A stretch of DNA of 64,000 nt from positions 434,001-498,000 of the forward strand of contig CAWAMD010000002.1 of assembly GCA_963783045.1 (NCBI GenBank), given 5' to 3'. Within the stretch, counting starts at the first letter, position 1; each line of letters starts with the position of its first letter. The notes beneath the pieces are model-generated. The model saw only the letters and a program-made list of their open reading frames with translations, did no database searches and was not told the DNA's origin. The position numbers and the translations under genes were made by a program. The stretch comes from CAWAMD01 sp963783045 (GTDB taxonomy: Bacteria; Actinomycetota; Nitriliruptoria; Nitriliruptorales; Nitriliruptoraceae). Shown piece after piece: positions 46,293 through 55,650 of the stretch.

Positions 46293-48748
46293 GCGCTCAC
46301 CTCCGCGGTCTGGGCTGCGGTGACCGACACACGGACATGGCCGCTGCCCTCACCGCGCAGGGCGGCGGCGGTCGTGTCGGTCGCGTTCGTCGGCACGAAG
46401 ACGGCGCCCTCGACGATGTCGTCCTCGATGTGGGCCGGCAGGCGGACGGTGCCGTCGCCGGTGGACACCTCGAGCAGGTCGCCCTCGCTGATCCCGAGCC
46501 GCTCGGCATCGGCCGGGTTCATGGCCACCGTCGGCCGGGGTGCGGTGGCGGCGAGCTCGTCGGCGCCGGTCAGCATGGTGCCCCGGTCGAGCAGCGTCGG
46601 GTAGGTGATCATCACCGGCCCGTCGCCCTCCTCGACCGGCGTGGGGGCGGCAACGTCCGGCCACGGCGTGGTGGTGGCCAGCGCGGGCAGCCGCTCGAGC
46701 TCGGCGTGCAGGCCGTCGAGGTCGTTGAACCCGAGATCCTCGCCGAGCAGCCCGGCGAGCTGGACGAGGATCTCCCAGTCGTCCTGCACGAGGTCGGGTC
46801 CGTCGATCGCCTGGCGGAACTGCTGGGTGCGGCCTTCCCAGTTGGTCAGGCTGCCGCTGCGCTCCTGGGTGGCCGAGACCGGCAGGACCACGTCGGCGTA
46901 CTGCTCGGCCGTCTCGTTGCGGGCGAGGTCCTGGACGATGACGGTGCCGACTGTGGCCAGCGCCTTCGCGGCGAGGGCCGGCGACTCGCAGTCACGCGCG
47001 AGGTCGACGCCGATGAGGTGCAGCACGTCGATCTTGCCGGCGGCCGCGTCGGTCAGGACCTGATGCAGGTTGCGGCCCGGCTGCGACGGCAGCGTGCCCC
47101 AGACCTCCTCGACGGCAGCGCGGTGCTCGTCGTCGGCCAGGCGGCGACCACCGGGCAGCAGCCCGGGGGCGAGGCCGGCGTCGAGTGCCCCGCGGGCACC
47201 GGCCCGACGGGGAACCCATGCGACCTTGCCGCCGATCGCGTCGGCGACCTTGCCGGCCGCGGCGAGGGCCCCGGCCGGGGCACGCTCGCCGACGAGGATG
47301 ACGGCGTCCGCCCGGTCGCGCAGCGCGGCGGCGACGTCGTCGAGGTGGCCGGTGGCGTACCCGGACGACGCGGCGACCTGCGCGAGCCCGGCCACGCCGA
47401 GGGCGCGTCCGAGACGGGCGAGCGCGGCCACCTCCTCGCCGGGGCCGGTGGGCAGGCGGCGCCAGGCGTACTCGGCGAGCGAGCCCATGCGCGGACCGAC
47501 GGGGACGATCTTGGCCTTGTTCTTGCGCCAGGCCTTGCGCATGCGCAGGAAGAGGATCGGCACCTCCTCGCGCGGGTCGAGCCCGACGCTCAGGATCACC
47601 GGCGCGTTCTCGACGTCCGCGTAGGTGGCGGTCTGGCGGCCGGCGAGGGCGGCGAGTGCCTCCTCCTCACCCTCGGCGGCGAACCGGGTGCGGAAGTCCA
47701 CGTCGTTGGTCCGCAGCACCGTGCGCGCGTACTTGCTGACCGCGTAGGCGTCCTCGTCGGCGACCCGCGAGCCGGTCAGCACCGCGACGCGGCCCTCACC
47801 GGCGTCGCGTGCGTCGCCGAGCGCGGTGACCGTCGCCATCAGCGCATCGGCCCAGGTGGCGTCTGCGAGCCCGTCGCCGCCACGGACCTGCGGCCGGGTG
47901 TAGCGGACCTCGTGGTCGAGCAGCGCGAAGCCGAAGCGGCCCTTGTCGCAGTTCCACATCTCGTTGACGGGCATGTTCGTGCGCGCGAGCTGGCGCTGAA
48001 TGGTGCCGCGACGGGACTGGACGGTCTGGGTGCAGCCGGCCGAGCAGAGGTTGCACACGCTCGGGGCCGTCCGCACGTCGAAGGGGCGGGCCTTGAAGCG
48101 GTAGTTCGCGGAGGTCAGCGCACCGACCGGGCAGATCTGGATGACGTTGCCCGAGAAGTAGGACTCGTACGGCTCGTCCTCGTAGATGGCCACCTGCTCG
48201 AGCGCGCCACGCTCGAAGAGCTCGATGAACGGGTCACCGGAGATCTGCTCGGAGAACCGGGTGCAGCGGGCGCACAGCACGCAGCGCTCTCGGTCGAGCA
48301 GGATCTGCGGGCTGACCGCCACCGGCTTGTTGTAGCGGCGCTTCTCGTCGATGAAGCGCGACATGTTCGTGCCGTGCTTGAGCGACTGGTCCTGCAGGGG
48401 GCACTCCCCGCCCTTGTCGCACATCGGGCAGTCGAGCGGGTGGTTGATGAGGAGGAACTCGAGCGTGCCCTCCTGCGCCTTGCGGGCCACGTCCGAGGTC
48501 AGGTGGGTCTTGACGACCATCTCGTCGGCCACCGGGGTGGTGCAGGCCATCATCGGCTTGCGCTGTCCCTCGATGTCGACGACGCACTGGCGGCAGGCGC
48601 CGACCGGGTCGAGCAGCGGGTGGTCGCAGAAGCGCGGGACGATGATCCCGAGCTGCTCGGCGGCACGGATGACGAGCGTCCCCTTGGGGACGGTCACCTC
48701 CTTGCCGTCGATCGTGAGGGTGACGGTTGCTGGGGTCTCGTCGGTCAC
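46289..48748 (-). CDS. nuoG: NADH-quinone oxidoreductase subunit G
   Basis: Large iron-sulphur subunit of the NADH-dehydrogenase module, 819 residues. Clusters by residue: N1b [2Fe-2S] Cys41/52/55/69; N5 His103, Cys107/110/116; N4 Cys156/159/162/206. A further Cys232/235/239 group plus the Cys in MWNCDKGRFG matches the off-pathway N7 site found in some bacteria. The remainder is a molybdopterin-oxidoreductase-like domain (about 280-690) and a C-terminal domain. The start is GTG at 48748, overlapping nuoF by 4 bases (GTGA). Present only in this operon. Confidence 0.96.
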   Translation of the reverse strand: MTDETPATVTLTIDGKEVTVPKGTLVIRAAEQLGIIVPRFCDHPLLDPVGACRQCVVDIEGQRKPMMACTTPVADEMVVKTHLTSDVARKAQEGTLEFLLINHPLDCPMCDKGGECPLQDQSLKHGTNMSRFIDEKRRYNKPVAVSPQILLDRERCVLCARCTRFSEQISGDPFIELFERGALEQVAIYEDEPYESYFSGNVIQICPVGALTSANYRFKARPFDVRTAPSVCNLCSAGCTQTVQSRRGTIQRQLARTNMPVNEMWNCDKGRFGFALLDHEVRYTRPQVRGGDGLADATWADALMATVTALGDARDAGEGRVAVLTGSRVADEDAYAVSKYARTVLRTNDVDFRTRFAAEGEEEALAALAGRQTATYADVENAPVILSVGLDPREEVPILFLRMRKAWRKNKAKIVPVGPRMGSLAEYAWRRLPTGPGEEVAALARLGRALGVAGLAQVAASSGYATGHLDDVAAALRDRADAVILVGERAPAGALAAAGKVADAIGGKVAWVPRRAGARGALDAGLAPGLLPGGRRLADDEHRAAVEEVWGTLPSQPGRNLHQVLTDAAAGKIDVLHLIGVDLARDCESPALAAKALATVGTVIVQDLARNETAEQYADVVLPVSATQERSGSLTNWEGRTQQFRQAIDGPDLVQDDWEILVQLAGLLGEDLGFNDLDGLHAELERLPALATTTPWPDVAAPTPVEEGDGPVMITYPTLLDRGTMLTGADELAATAPRPTVAMNPADAERLGISEGDLLEVSTGDGTVRLPAHIEDDIVEGAVFVPTNATDTTAAALRGEGSGHVRVSVTAAQTAEVSA

Positions 48749-50163
48749 TTCGTCCCCGCCTGGTCCTGGTAGTGCAGCGGCTTGGTGACGCCGGTGGGCG
48801 TGAGTGCGGCCTCGCCGAGGTTGTGGTGCTCGACGCTGGCACGCCCGACCTCCACGTAGGAGGGCCGGTTCTCGAGCCGGTGGGACGGCGTCACCCCCTT
48901 CGGGCATCGGCCCTGCTCGATGTGGGCGACGTAGTCGTCGCGGAAGTACTTCAGGCTCGACACGATCGGGCTCGTCGCGCCGTCGCCGAGGGCACAGAAG
49001 GCCCGGCCGAAGATGTTGTCGCACACGTCCTGGAGGAGCTCGAGGTCCTCCATCCGGCCGTTGCCGGTCTCGATCCGGCGCAGGACCTGCGACAGCCAGT
49101 AGGTGCCCTCACGGCAGGGTGTGCACTTGCCGCAGGACTCGTGCTCGTAGAACTCGGTGAAGCGCAGCGTGGCGTCGACGATGCACGTCTTGTCCGAGTA
49201 GACCATCAGCGCGCCGGTCCCGAGCAGGGTGCCGGCCTCCATCATGTCCTCGAACGTGTACGGGATGTCCGCCATCGAGGCCGGCAGGTACGGCGTCGAG
49301 GAGCCGCCCGGACAGAAGAAGCTGAGCTCGCGGCCGTCGAGCATCCCGCCGGCCGCCTCGATCATCTCCGCGACCGGCGTGCCCAGGGCGAACTCGTAGT
49401 TGCCCGGCTTGTTCACCTCGCCGGAGATGCACATGAGCTTCGCGCCGGGGGACTTCTCGCTCCCCCACTGGGTGAACCACTCCGCACCGTTCATGACCAG
49501 GTAGGGCACGGTCGCGATGGACTCGACGTTGTTCACGGTGGTCGGGCAGCCGAACAGCCCGTGCGTGGCGGGGAACGGCGGACGCAGCCGCGGCTGGCCA
49601 CGCCGACCCTCGAGCGAATCGAGGAGCGCGGTCTCCTCGCCGCAGATGTAGGCGCCCGCGCCGCGGTGCAGGGTGAGGTGGTAGGTCTTGCCCGAGGAGA
49701 AGATGTCGTCGCCGAGGTAGCCCTTCTCGTAGGCCTGCCGGATGGCGGCCCGCAGCCGGCGACCGGCGAAGGCGAACTCGCCGCGCAGGTAGATGTAGCC
49801 GTGGACCGAGTTGAGGGCGAGCCCCGCCAGGATCATGCCCTCCACGAGCGAGTGAGGGTCACGCTCCATCAGCTCGCGGTCCTTGAACGTGCCCGGCTCG
49901 CCCTCGTCGGCGTTGCAGACGACGTAGACCGGCTTGCCGGTGTCCTGCGCCACGAAGGACCACTTCATGCCCGTCGGGAAGCCGGCGCCACCGCGGCCGC
50001 GGAGCCCCGAGTCCTTGACGAGCTGGATGAGGTCGGCAGGTGCGATGTCGAGCGCGCGACGGGCGCCCTCGTACCCGCCGTGCTGCTCGTAGGTGTCGAT
50101 GTCGTGCGCGCCCGCGACGTCGTAGCGGGCCGTGAGCGCCTTGACCGGTCCGGTGGTCCCCAT
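48745..50163 (-). CDS. nuoF: NADH-quinone oxidoreductase subunit F
   Basis: NADH- and FMN-binding subunit, 472 residues. GRGGAGFPTG at 56-65 belongs to the NADH/FMN site, with YVVCNADEGEPGTFKDR at 80-96. Cluster N3 is bound by Cys344/347/350 (ESCGKCTPCREG) and Cys390. A C-terminal stretch of about 40 residues (SYVEVGRASVEHHNLGEA) is an extra. Two bases separate it from nuoE. Confidence 0.97.
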   Translation of the reverse strand: MGTTGPVKALTARYDVAGAHDIDTYEQHGGYEGARRALDIAPADLIQLVKDSGLRGRGGAGFPTGMKWSFVAQDTGKPVYVVCNADEGEPGTFKDRELMERDPHSLVEGMILAGLALNSVHGYIYLRGEFAFAGRRLRAAIRQAYEKGYLGDDIFSSGKTYHLTLHRGAGAYICGEETALLDSLEGRRGQPRLRPPFPATHGLFGCPTTVNNVESIATVPYLVMNGAEWFTQWGSEKSPGAKLMCISGEVNKPGNYEFALGTPVAEMIEAAGGMLDGRELSFFCPGGSSTPYLPASMADIPYTFEDMMEAGTLLGTGALMVYSDKTCIVDATLRFTEFYEHESCGKCTPCREGTYWLSQVLRRIETGNGRMEDLELLQDVCDNIFGRAFCALGDGATSPIVSSLKYFRDDYVAHIEQGRCPKGVTPSHRLENRPSYVEVGRASVEHHNLGEAALTPTGVTKPLHYQDQAGTK

Positions 50164-50165
50164 GC

Positions 50166-51299
50166 TCAGGCCTCCTCGTCCGTGTCGCCGGTATCGGCGC
50201 GGCGCGGATCGGCGTCGTCGGCGTCCTGGTCCTCGCCCCGGTCGACGCCGCCGGCCACCCGCTCGTCGTGCAGCCTCGGTTCACCCTCGTGCTTGCGTGC
50301 GCCCATGGACTCGCCCTTCTCCATGGCGCTGCTGCGCTCGGTCGTCTCGCCGCCCGTGCGTCGGTCCACCTGCGACTCGTCGGTGGCGGTGACGGTCTCG
50401 TCGGTCTGCCCGGCGGTCGTCGCGCCCTTGGCCTCGATCGTCGGCTGGTCGCCGGCGGCGGGAGTGGGCGGCGTGCCGTGTGCGGCGGTCTCGGCGCGCT
50501 CCTGGGCGGCACCGGCCGTCTCGGGAGCCACCTCCTCGGCCTTCCGGCGCTGCCCGTTGTCGGCCTGCGTGGCGATCGACGGCGGGGCGGCGGTCACGTC
50601 GTGGCCCTGCCGCTCACGCAGGAGCCGCCCGCCCGGACCCTTCGGGTCGCCGCCGGGGTGGGTCACCGGCAGGTCGGTCTCGCCCGTGCGGTAGGCGGGC
50701 GGCACGTTGGACTGCACCTCGGCGCGCGCCGCGGCCGCGAGGTAGTCGTCGATGCCGTCACCGGCGCCGGAGAGGTCCCACTCGACCTCCTTGAAGGTGC
50801 CGGGAACCTCGTCGGACCAGTTCGACGGCGGCGGGCTGCCGGCGCGCACGTTGTCGATGAGCTCGTCGGCCTGCTCGACGGTCAGCGGGCCGTACATCTC
50901 GTAGTTGACCTGCACGACCGGCGCGGCGTCGCAGATGCCGAGGCACTCGGCGTGCTCGACGCTGACGCCCGACTCGGCGTCGTGGTGGCCGCCGAGCTTC
51001 TCCTGGTAGCGCTCGTAGATGGTCTGGGCCCCGGCGATCTTGCAGGTCGGGTTCGTGCAGACCGAGAGCAGATAGTCGCCGACGGGCTCGCGCTTGAACA
51101 TGGTGTAGAAGGTCGCGACCGCACCGACCTCCGCCTTCGTCAGGCCGACCATCTCGGCACAGAAGGCGATGCCCTCGTCGGTCACGTAGCCCTGCTCGGA
51201 CTGGACGAGGTGGAGCAGCGGTAGGAGCGCAGCGCGGGCGACCGGGTAGCGGTCGACGAGCCGCTGGGCGGCGTCGCGCGTGGTCGAGGACAGGGGCAC
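50166..51299 (-). CDS. nuoE: NADH-quinone oxidoreductase subunit E with long disordered C-terminal extension
   Basis: 24-kDa-type subunit with the [2Fe-2S] cluster N1a, bound by Cys81/86 (VCTNPTCKIAG) and Cys119/123 (AECLGICDAAP). The thioredoxin-like core ends by about residue 155. Residues 155-377 are an extension of some 220 residues, first moderately ordered (EVEWDLSGAGDGIDDYLAAA), then low-complexity Ala/Thr/Glu/Asp/Gly-rich. E. coli NuoE is 166 residues. Start GTG at 51299. The gap of 45 bases from nuoD is the largest in the operon. Confidence 0.95.
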   Translation of the reverse strand: MPLSSTTRDAAQRLVDRYPVARAALLPLLHLVQSEQGYVTDEGIAFCAEMVGLTKAEVGAVATFYTMFKREPVGDYLLSVCTNPTCKIAGAQTIYERYQEKLGGHHDAESGVSVEHAECLGICDAAPVVQVNYEMYGPLTVEQADELIDNVRAGSPPPSNWSDEVPGTFKEVEWDLSGAGDGIDDYLAAAARAEVQSNVPPAYRTGETDLPVTHPGGDPKGPGGRLLRERQGHDVTAAPPSIATQADNGQRRKAEEVAPETAGAAQERAETAAHGTPPTPAAGDQPTIEAKGATTAGQTDETVTATDESQVDRRTGGETTERSSAMEKGESMGARKHEGEPRLHDERVAGGVDRGEDQDADDADPRRADTGDTDEEA

Positions 51300-51344
51300 G
51301 TCCGGGTCTCCGTCTCGCGGGTACGGCTGGGGGGACTGGAAGAG

Positions 51345-52664
51345 CTAGCGGTCGACGCCGCCCATGACGGGGTCGATGCTCGCGACGACGGCGATGACGT
51401 CGGCGACCATGTGGCCACGGCTCATGAAGTCGGCGGCCTGCAGGTTCACGAACGAGGGCTCGCGCATGTGGACGCGGTAGGGCTTGTTCGTCCCGGTGGA
51501 GGTGATGGCGCAGCCGATCTCGCCGCGGGGCGACTCGATCGCCGAGTAGACCTGGCCGGCCGGCACCGTGTAGCCCTGGGTCACCAGCTTGAAGTGGTTG
51601 ATCAGGGACTCCATCGACTCGCCCATGATGTGGCGGATGTACTGCGGGTCGTTGCCGATGCCGTCCGCCCCGAGGGACTGCTGCGACGGCCAGGCGATGC
51701 GCTTGTCGGCCACCATGACCGGGCCGCCCGGCAGGTTGTCGATGGCCTGGCGGATGATGCGCAGGCTCTGGCGGATCTCCTCGATCCGCACGACGTAGCG
51801 CGAGTAGGAGTCCCCCGCCGAGTCGGTGGGGATGTCGAAGTCGTACTGCTCGTACCCGCAGTAGGGGCGCGCCTTGCGCAGGTCCCAGGGCAGGCCGGCC
51901 GCGCGCAGCAGCGGCCCGGTGACCCCGAACTGCTTCGCTTCGTCGATCGTGAGGACGCCCACGTTGCGCAGGCGCTCGTTCCAGATGGGGTTCCTGGTGA
52001 GCAGGTCCTCGTACTCGCCGAGACGCTCGGGGATGAGCTTCAGCAGCCCCTCGACGCGCTCGGTGAAGTCCTCGGTGACGTCCTGGGCGAGGCCACCGGG
52101 GCGGATGTAGGCGTGGTTCATCCGCAGACCGGACTGCGACTCGAACAGGTCGAGGATGTGCTCACGGTCACGGAAGCCGTAGACCATCATCGAGATGGCG
52201 CCGAGCTCCATGCCGCCGGTGGCGAGCCACACCATGTGGCTGGCGATGCGGTTGAACTCCATGAGGATCACGCGCACGGCCTGGGCGCGCTCCGGCGCCT
52301 CGATGTCCAGCAGCTTCTCGACGCCGAGGGAGTACACGCACTCGTTGTAGAACGGCGCGAGGTAGTCCATGCGGGTCAGGAACGTGACCGCCTGGGTCCA
52401 GGTGCGGTACTCGGCGTTCTTCTCGATGCCCGTGTGCAGGTAGCCGATCACCGGGGTGACCGACTTCACGATCTCGCCCTCGAGCTCGAGGACGAGGCGG
52501 AGCACCCCGTGGGTGGAGGGGTGCTGGGGCCCCATGTTGACCGTGATCGCGTTGTCGGTGATGGCGTCGCTGACCGACTCCCAGTCGGCCCCTTCGACGA
52601 AGATGTCGTCAGAGAAGTCGTCGCTGGGGGTCAGGCCGCCCGTGACGTTGGGATTGGCGGTCAT
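51345..52664 (-). CDS. nuoD: NADH-quinone oxidoreductase subunit D (14-gene operon)
   Basis: Quinone-site subunit, 439 residues. NMGPQHPSTHGVLRLVLELE with the conserved histidines, GYLHTGIEKNAEYRTW, and the terminal SIDPVMGGVDR are present. It has an acidic N-terminal extension of about 35 residues (DDFSDDIFVEGADWE) and a longer C-terminus (ITSTGTNKPYRVHMREPSF) than some relatives. ATGA overlap with nuoC. Confidence 0.97.
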   Translation of the reverse strand: MTANPNVTGGLTPSDDFSDDIFVEGADWESVSDAITDNAITVNMGPQHPSTHGVLRLVLELEGEIVKSVTPVIGYLHTGIEKNAEYRTWTQAVTFLTRMDYLAPFYNECVYSLGVEKLLDIEAPERAQAVRVILMEFNRIASHMVWLATGGMELGAISMMVYGFRDREHILDLFESQSGLRMNHAYIRPGGLAQDVTEDFTERVEGLLKLIPERLGEYEDLLTRNPIWNERLRNVGVLTIDEAKQFGVTGPLLRAAGLPWDLRKARPYCGYEQYDFDIPTDSAGDSYSRYVVRIEEIRQSLRIIRQAIDNLPGGPVMVADKRIAWPSQQSLGADGIGNDPQYIRHIMGESMESLINHFKLVTQGYTVPAGQVYSAIESPRGEIGCAITSTGTNKPYRVHMREPSFVNLQAADFMSRGHMVADVIAVVASIDPVMGGVDR

Positions 52665-53248
52665 TCGACGACCTCCCGGAGATCGCGCTCGTGGGGTGGC
52701 GGGATGAACTTGTCGTTCTTGTAGGGGATGTCCACGCCACCGAGCGGGTAGTCCTTGCGCTGCGGGTGCCCGACCCAGTCGTCGGGCATGAGGATGCGGG
52801 TCAGGTTGGGGTGCCCTTCGAACTCGACACCGAAGAAGTCGTAGACCTCGCGCTCGTGGAAGTTGGCGGTCGCGTACAGCCCGGTGACCGACGGGATGCG
52901 CGGATCCTCGTCGTCGGTGCCGACCGAGATGCGGAACACGTGGTTCTGCTCGAGCGACCGCATCATGTAGAGGACCTCGATGACGCCGCGCTCGCGGTCG
53001 ACGCGGTACTCGGGCCAGCCGGTCGTCGACGTCTGGCGCTCGATGATGTGCTCGCCGGCGGGCCAGTGCACGCCGGAGAGGTCGGCGAGCATCCCGCAGG
53101 CCAGCTCGTCGTCGTCCCGGCAGAACGTCATGAGCTCGATGAGCTGCTCCGGTCGCGCGAACAGCGTCAGCTCGCCGTGCTGGATGTTCGCGGCAACGTC
53201 CGGGAAGTGGTCCTGGACGCGCTTCTCGATCTCCTCGAGGGTGGCCAT
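52661..53248 (-). CDS. nuoC: NADH-quinone oxidoreductase subunit C (14-gene operon)
   Basis: 30-kDa-type peripheral subunit, 195 residues, of normal length. ANFHEREVYDFFGVEFEGHP and GHPQRKDYPLGG are the family signatures. The ATG at 53248 overlaps the nuoB stop by one base. Unlike the NuoC at 33994-35052 it has no tail and no basic module, which makes it a useful internal control for that oddity. Confidence 0.97.
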   Translation of the reverse strand: MATLEEIEKRVQDHFPDVAANIQHGELTLFARPEQLIELMTFCRDDDELACGMLADLSGVHWPAGEHIIERQTSTTGWPEYRVDRERGVIEVLYMMRSLEQNHVFRISVGTDDEDPRIPSVTGLYATANFHEREVYDFFGVEFEGHPNLTRILMPDDWVGHPQRKDYPLGGVDIPYKNDKFIPPPHERDLREVVE

Positions 53249-53733
53249 CACTTGGCTCCCTGCTCGGCGAAGGTCTGGTGACGGATCTTCTCGTGCAGCT
53301 TGAGGATCCCGTCGAGCAGCATCTCGGGGCGCGGCGGGCAGCCGGGGACGTACATGTCGACGGGCACGACGTGGTCGACGCCCTGCACGAGCGCGTAGTT
53401 GTTGAACATGCCGCCGGAGGTCGCGCACACGCCCATCGACAGGACCCACTTCGGGTCCGACATCTGGTCGTAGATGCGGCGCAGCACCGGGGCCATCTTC
53501 TGGCTGACGCGACCGGCGACGATCATGAGGTCGGCCTGCCGCGGCGAGGCACGGAAGACCTCCATGCCGAAGCGGGAGATGTCGTGGCGCGAGTCACCGA
53601 CGGACATCATCTCGATCGCGCAGCATGCGAGCCCGAAGGTGGCGGGCCACAGCGAGGTGCTCCGGCTGTAGTTGACGAACTTCTCGATGTTCGTCAGCAG
53701 GAGCCCGGCGGGGAGCTTCTCCTCTAGTCCCAC
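53248..53733 (-). CDS. nuoB: NADH-quinone oxidoreductase subunit B (14-gene operon)
   Basis: Cluster N2 subunit, 161 residues: Cys37/38 (GLACCAIEMM), Cys103 (GVCATSGGMF) and Cys132 (VPGCPPRPEMLLDG). The start was set at the GTG at 53733 with GGAGG 6 bases upstream, overlapping the end of nuoA by 10 bases. The open frame upstream in this phase runs inside nuoA and is not coding. Confidence 0.95.
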   Translation of the reverse strand: MGLEEKLPAGLLLTNIEKFVNYSRSTSLWPATFGLACCAIEMMSVGDSRHDISRFGMEVFRASPRQADLMIVAGRVSQKMAPVLRRIYDQMSDPKWVLSMGVCATSGGMFNNYALVQGVDHVVPVDMYVPGCPPRPEMLLDGILKLHEKIRHQTFAEQGAK

Positions 53734-54083
53734 TTGAGACCTCCTCGGCCGATCTCGTAGATGAAGGCGAGTCCGAGCACGCCCAGGAAGATGGTCATCT
53801 GCGCCAGCCCGAACCAACCGAGGCTGCGGTACTCGACCGCCCACGGGTAGAGGAACACGGTCTCGATGTCGAAGATGAGGAACATCATCGCGACCATGTA
53901 GAACTTGACCGAGAAGCGGGTGCCCTTGACGTCGGCGAGTGGCTCGTTGCCGCACTCGTAGGCGGCGAGCTTCGTCGGGTTGGGGCGTGAGGGCCCCACG
54001 AGGCTCGACACGGCGATCGACCCGACGGCGAACGCCACGGCGATCCCGAAGAGCAGCAGGATCGGGATGTACTCGGACAGCAC
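53724..54083 (-). CDS. nuoA: NADH-quinone oxidoreductase subunit A (14-gene operon)
   Basis: Three-helix membrane subunit, 119 residues. YECGNEPLADVKGTRFSVKFY and FLIFDIETVFLYPWAVEY are conserved. The start is GTG at 54083 with GAGGAG about 9 bases upstream. First gene of the operon, about 25 bases after the predicted transcription start. Confidence 0.96.
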   Translation of the reverse strand: MLSEYIPILLLFGIAVAFAVGSIAVSSLVGPSRPNPTKLAAYECGNEPLADVKGTRFSVKFYMVAMMFLIFDIETVFLYPWAVEYRSLGWFGLAQMTIFLGVLGLAFIYEIGRGGLKWD

Positions 54084-54114
54084 GGTCGTCGATCTCCTCG
54101 GGTTTGTCGTGTGA

Positions 54115-54144
54115 ACGGTAGGGGTGGCTCGCAGGCAGTCGCAA
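54115..54144 (-). promoter_or_regulatory. Predicted promoter of the 14-gene nuo operon
   Basis: Minus-strand TTGCGA (54144-54139), 18-base spacer, TACCGT (54120-54115), putting the start near 54108 and leaving a short leader of about 25 bases that contains the nuoA ribosome-binding site. It is weaker than the ribosomal promoters in this window but has the same geometry. Confidence 0.45.
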
Positions 54145-54190
54145 GACGCCGGACGGCCCCGCGGGACCCGGCGACGGCGGCTCGAGGTGG

Positions 54191-55453
54191 TCAGGCGGCG
54201 GGTGCCAGTCGTTGCAGCGTGTTGATGATCGCGTCCTTCGCGTCGGACGGGCGCTCGTCGGTCAGGTGCGCCATCAGCTTGAAGACGAACTCCATCAGCG
54301 GCCGGTAGGGCATGCCGTACTCGGTGCAGACGTGCATCACGGTGGGGTGGCCCATGAGGTCCACGAAGAGGTTGCCGAGCGTGTAGTAGCCACCCCAGCG
54401 GCGCCGCAGCTCGCGGTCGTAGGCATCGAGCGCGGCGGTGCGACGCTGGGCCAGCGCGCGGTCGGCGACCTCGGCGGCGAGCCGGCCGGCCTCCATCGCG
54501 TAGGAGATGCCCTCGCCGTTGAAGGGGTTGACCATGCCGGCGCTGTCACCGACGAGCAGGACACCGCGGTGGTGCAGCGGCGTCCGGTTGAAGCCCATCG
54601 GAAGGGGGCCGGAGCCGACGCGACCGCGCTGGTTGTCCGGGGTGGTCCCCCACTCGTCCGCGAGCCCGTTCGACCAGCGGTCCATGAGGCGGCGGTAGTT
54701 GACCTTGCCGAAGTTCGGGGAGCTGTCGAGCAGGCCGAGACCGACGTTCACCGTGCCGTCGTCGAGCGGGAAGATCCAGCCGTAGCCGGGCAGCAGGTCG
54801 TCGCCGTCGGTCAGGTCCAGGTAGGACGAGATGTGGTCGTCGGCGGCGGCCGGCGTCTCGTAGTAGGTCCGGACCGCGACGGCCATGTGGCGGTCCTTGC
54901 GGCGGTGGATGCCGAGGTCGCGGACAAACTTGCCGCTGGCGCCGTCGGAGGCGATCACGATCGGCGCGAGCACCTCGCCCTGCGCCCCGTCGGCGTCCTT
55001 CCACGCCACGCCCGCGACACGGGTCTGGCTGTCATCGCGCCAGACGGGCCCGGTGGCGGTCGTCGACTCCCACAGCTGCACGCCCTGCGCGACCGCATGC
55101 CGTGCCAGCGTCTCGTCGAAGAGCCGGCGGGTGGCTGTCAGGCTGTAGGCCGGCCAGTCGTGCAGCTGCGGCCAGGGCAGCTCCATGACGGTGTGGCCGC
55201 CGTGGATGCGCAGCCCCACCTGCTTGCGCCAACCGGGCAGGGTGCCGGCGGCTTCCTCGGTGAGGCCGAGCGCGACCAGCTCGGGGATCACCCGGGGGGT
55301 CAGTCCGTCACCGCAGACCTTGTCGCGCGGGAAGGCTTCCTTCTCGATCAGGACAACGTCGCGCCCGGCCATGGCGAGGTAGGCGGCGGTCGTCGAGCCG
55401 CCCGGGCCGGCGCCGACGACGACAACGTCGGCGGATGTGACGGTGTCGCGCAT
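54191..55453 (-). CDS. menJ: Menaquinone reductase MenJ-like (geranylgeranyl-reductase family flavoprotein)
   Basis: FAD-dependent enzyme of 420 residues; the mycobacterial homologue saturates one isoprene unit of the menaquinone tail. The Rossmann motif VVVGAGPGGSTTAAYLA is at about 11-27, the family signature CGDGLTPR at about 47-54, and the second flavin motif GVLLVGDSAGMVNPFNGEGI at about 301-320. ATG at 55453. Its neighbours, nuo on one side and menG on the other, support a menaquinone role over chlorophyll or archaeal lipid reduction. Confidence 0.88.
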   Translation of the reverse strand: MRDTVTSADVVVVGAGPGGSTTAAYLAMAGRDVVLIEKEAFPRDKVCGDGLTPRVIPELVALGLTEEAAGTLPGWRKQVGLRIHGGHTVMELPWPQLHDWPAYSLTATRRLFDETLARHAVAQGVQLWESTTATGPVWRDDSQTRVAGVAWKDADGAQGEVLAPIVIASDGASGKFVRDLGIHRRKDRHMAVAVRTYYETPAAADDHISSYLDLTDGDDLLPGYGWIFPLDDGTVNVGLGLLDSSPNFGKVNYRRLMDRWSNGLADEWGTTPDNQRGRVGSGPLPMGFNRTPLHHRGVLLVGDSAGMVNPFNGEGISYAMEAGRLAAEVADRALAQRRTAALDAYDRELRRRWGGYYTLGNLFVDLMGHPTVMHVCTEYGMPYRPLMEFVFKLMAHLTDERPSDAKDAIINTLQRLAPAA

Positions 55454-55650
55454 CGCCGTGCCTCCTCGTCGGTGGTCGTCGCCGGGTGGTGGCCACCTCG
55501 TCGCAGCGGGATCCGACGACGCACCCCTCAGGGCACGCCCGTCGTCGCCAGAGGCGTCGGGAAGCCGCGGTCAGGAGCAGTCAGGGATTCGGTGGCATCG
55601 ACGAGTCTGTCACCCGGGACGCCGATCCGCTGTGTCGCCTGGACACGCGA

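Noticed and set aside
25211..46604. Long plus-strand open frames opposite both nuo operons, rich in Glu, Arg, Gln and His
   Set aside because: Same shadow effect. Composition follows the complement of hydrophobic membrane-protein codons, and there are no start signals or domains.
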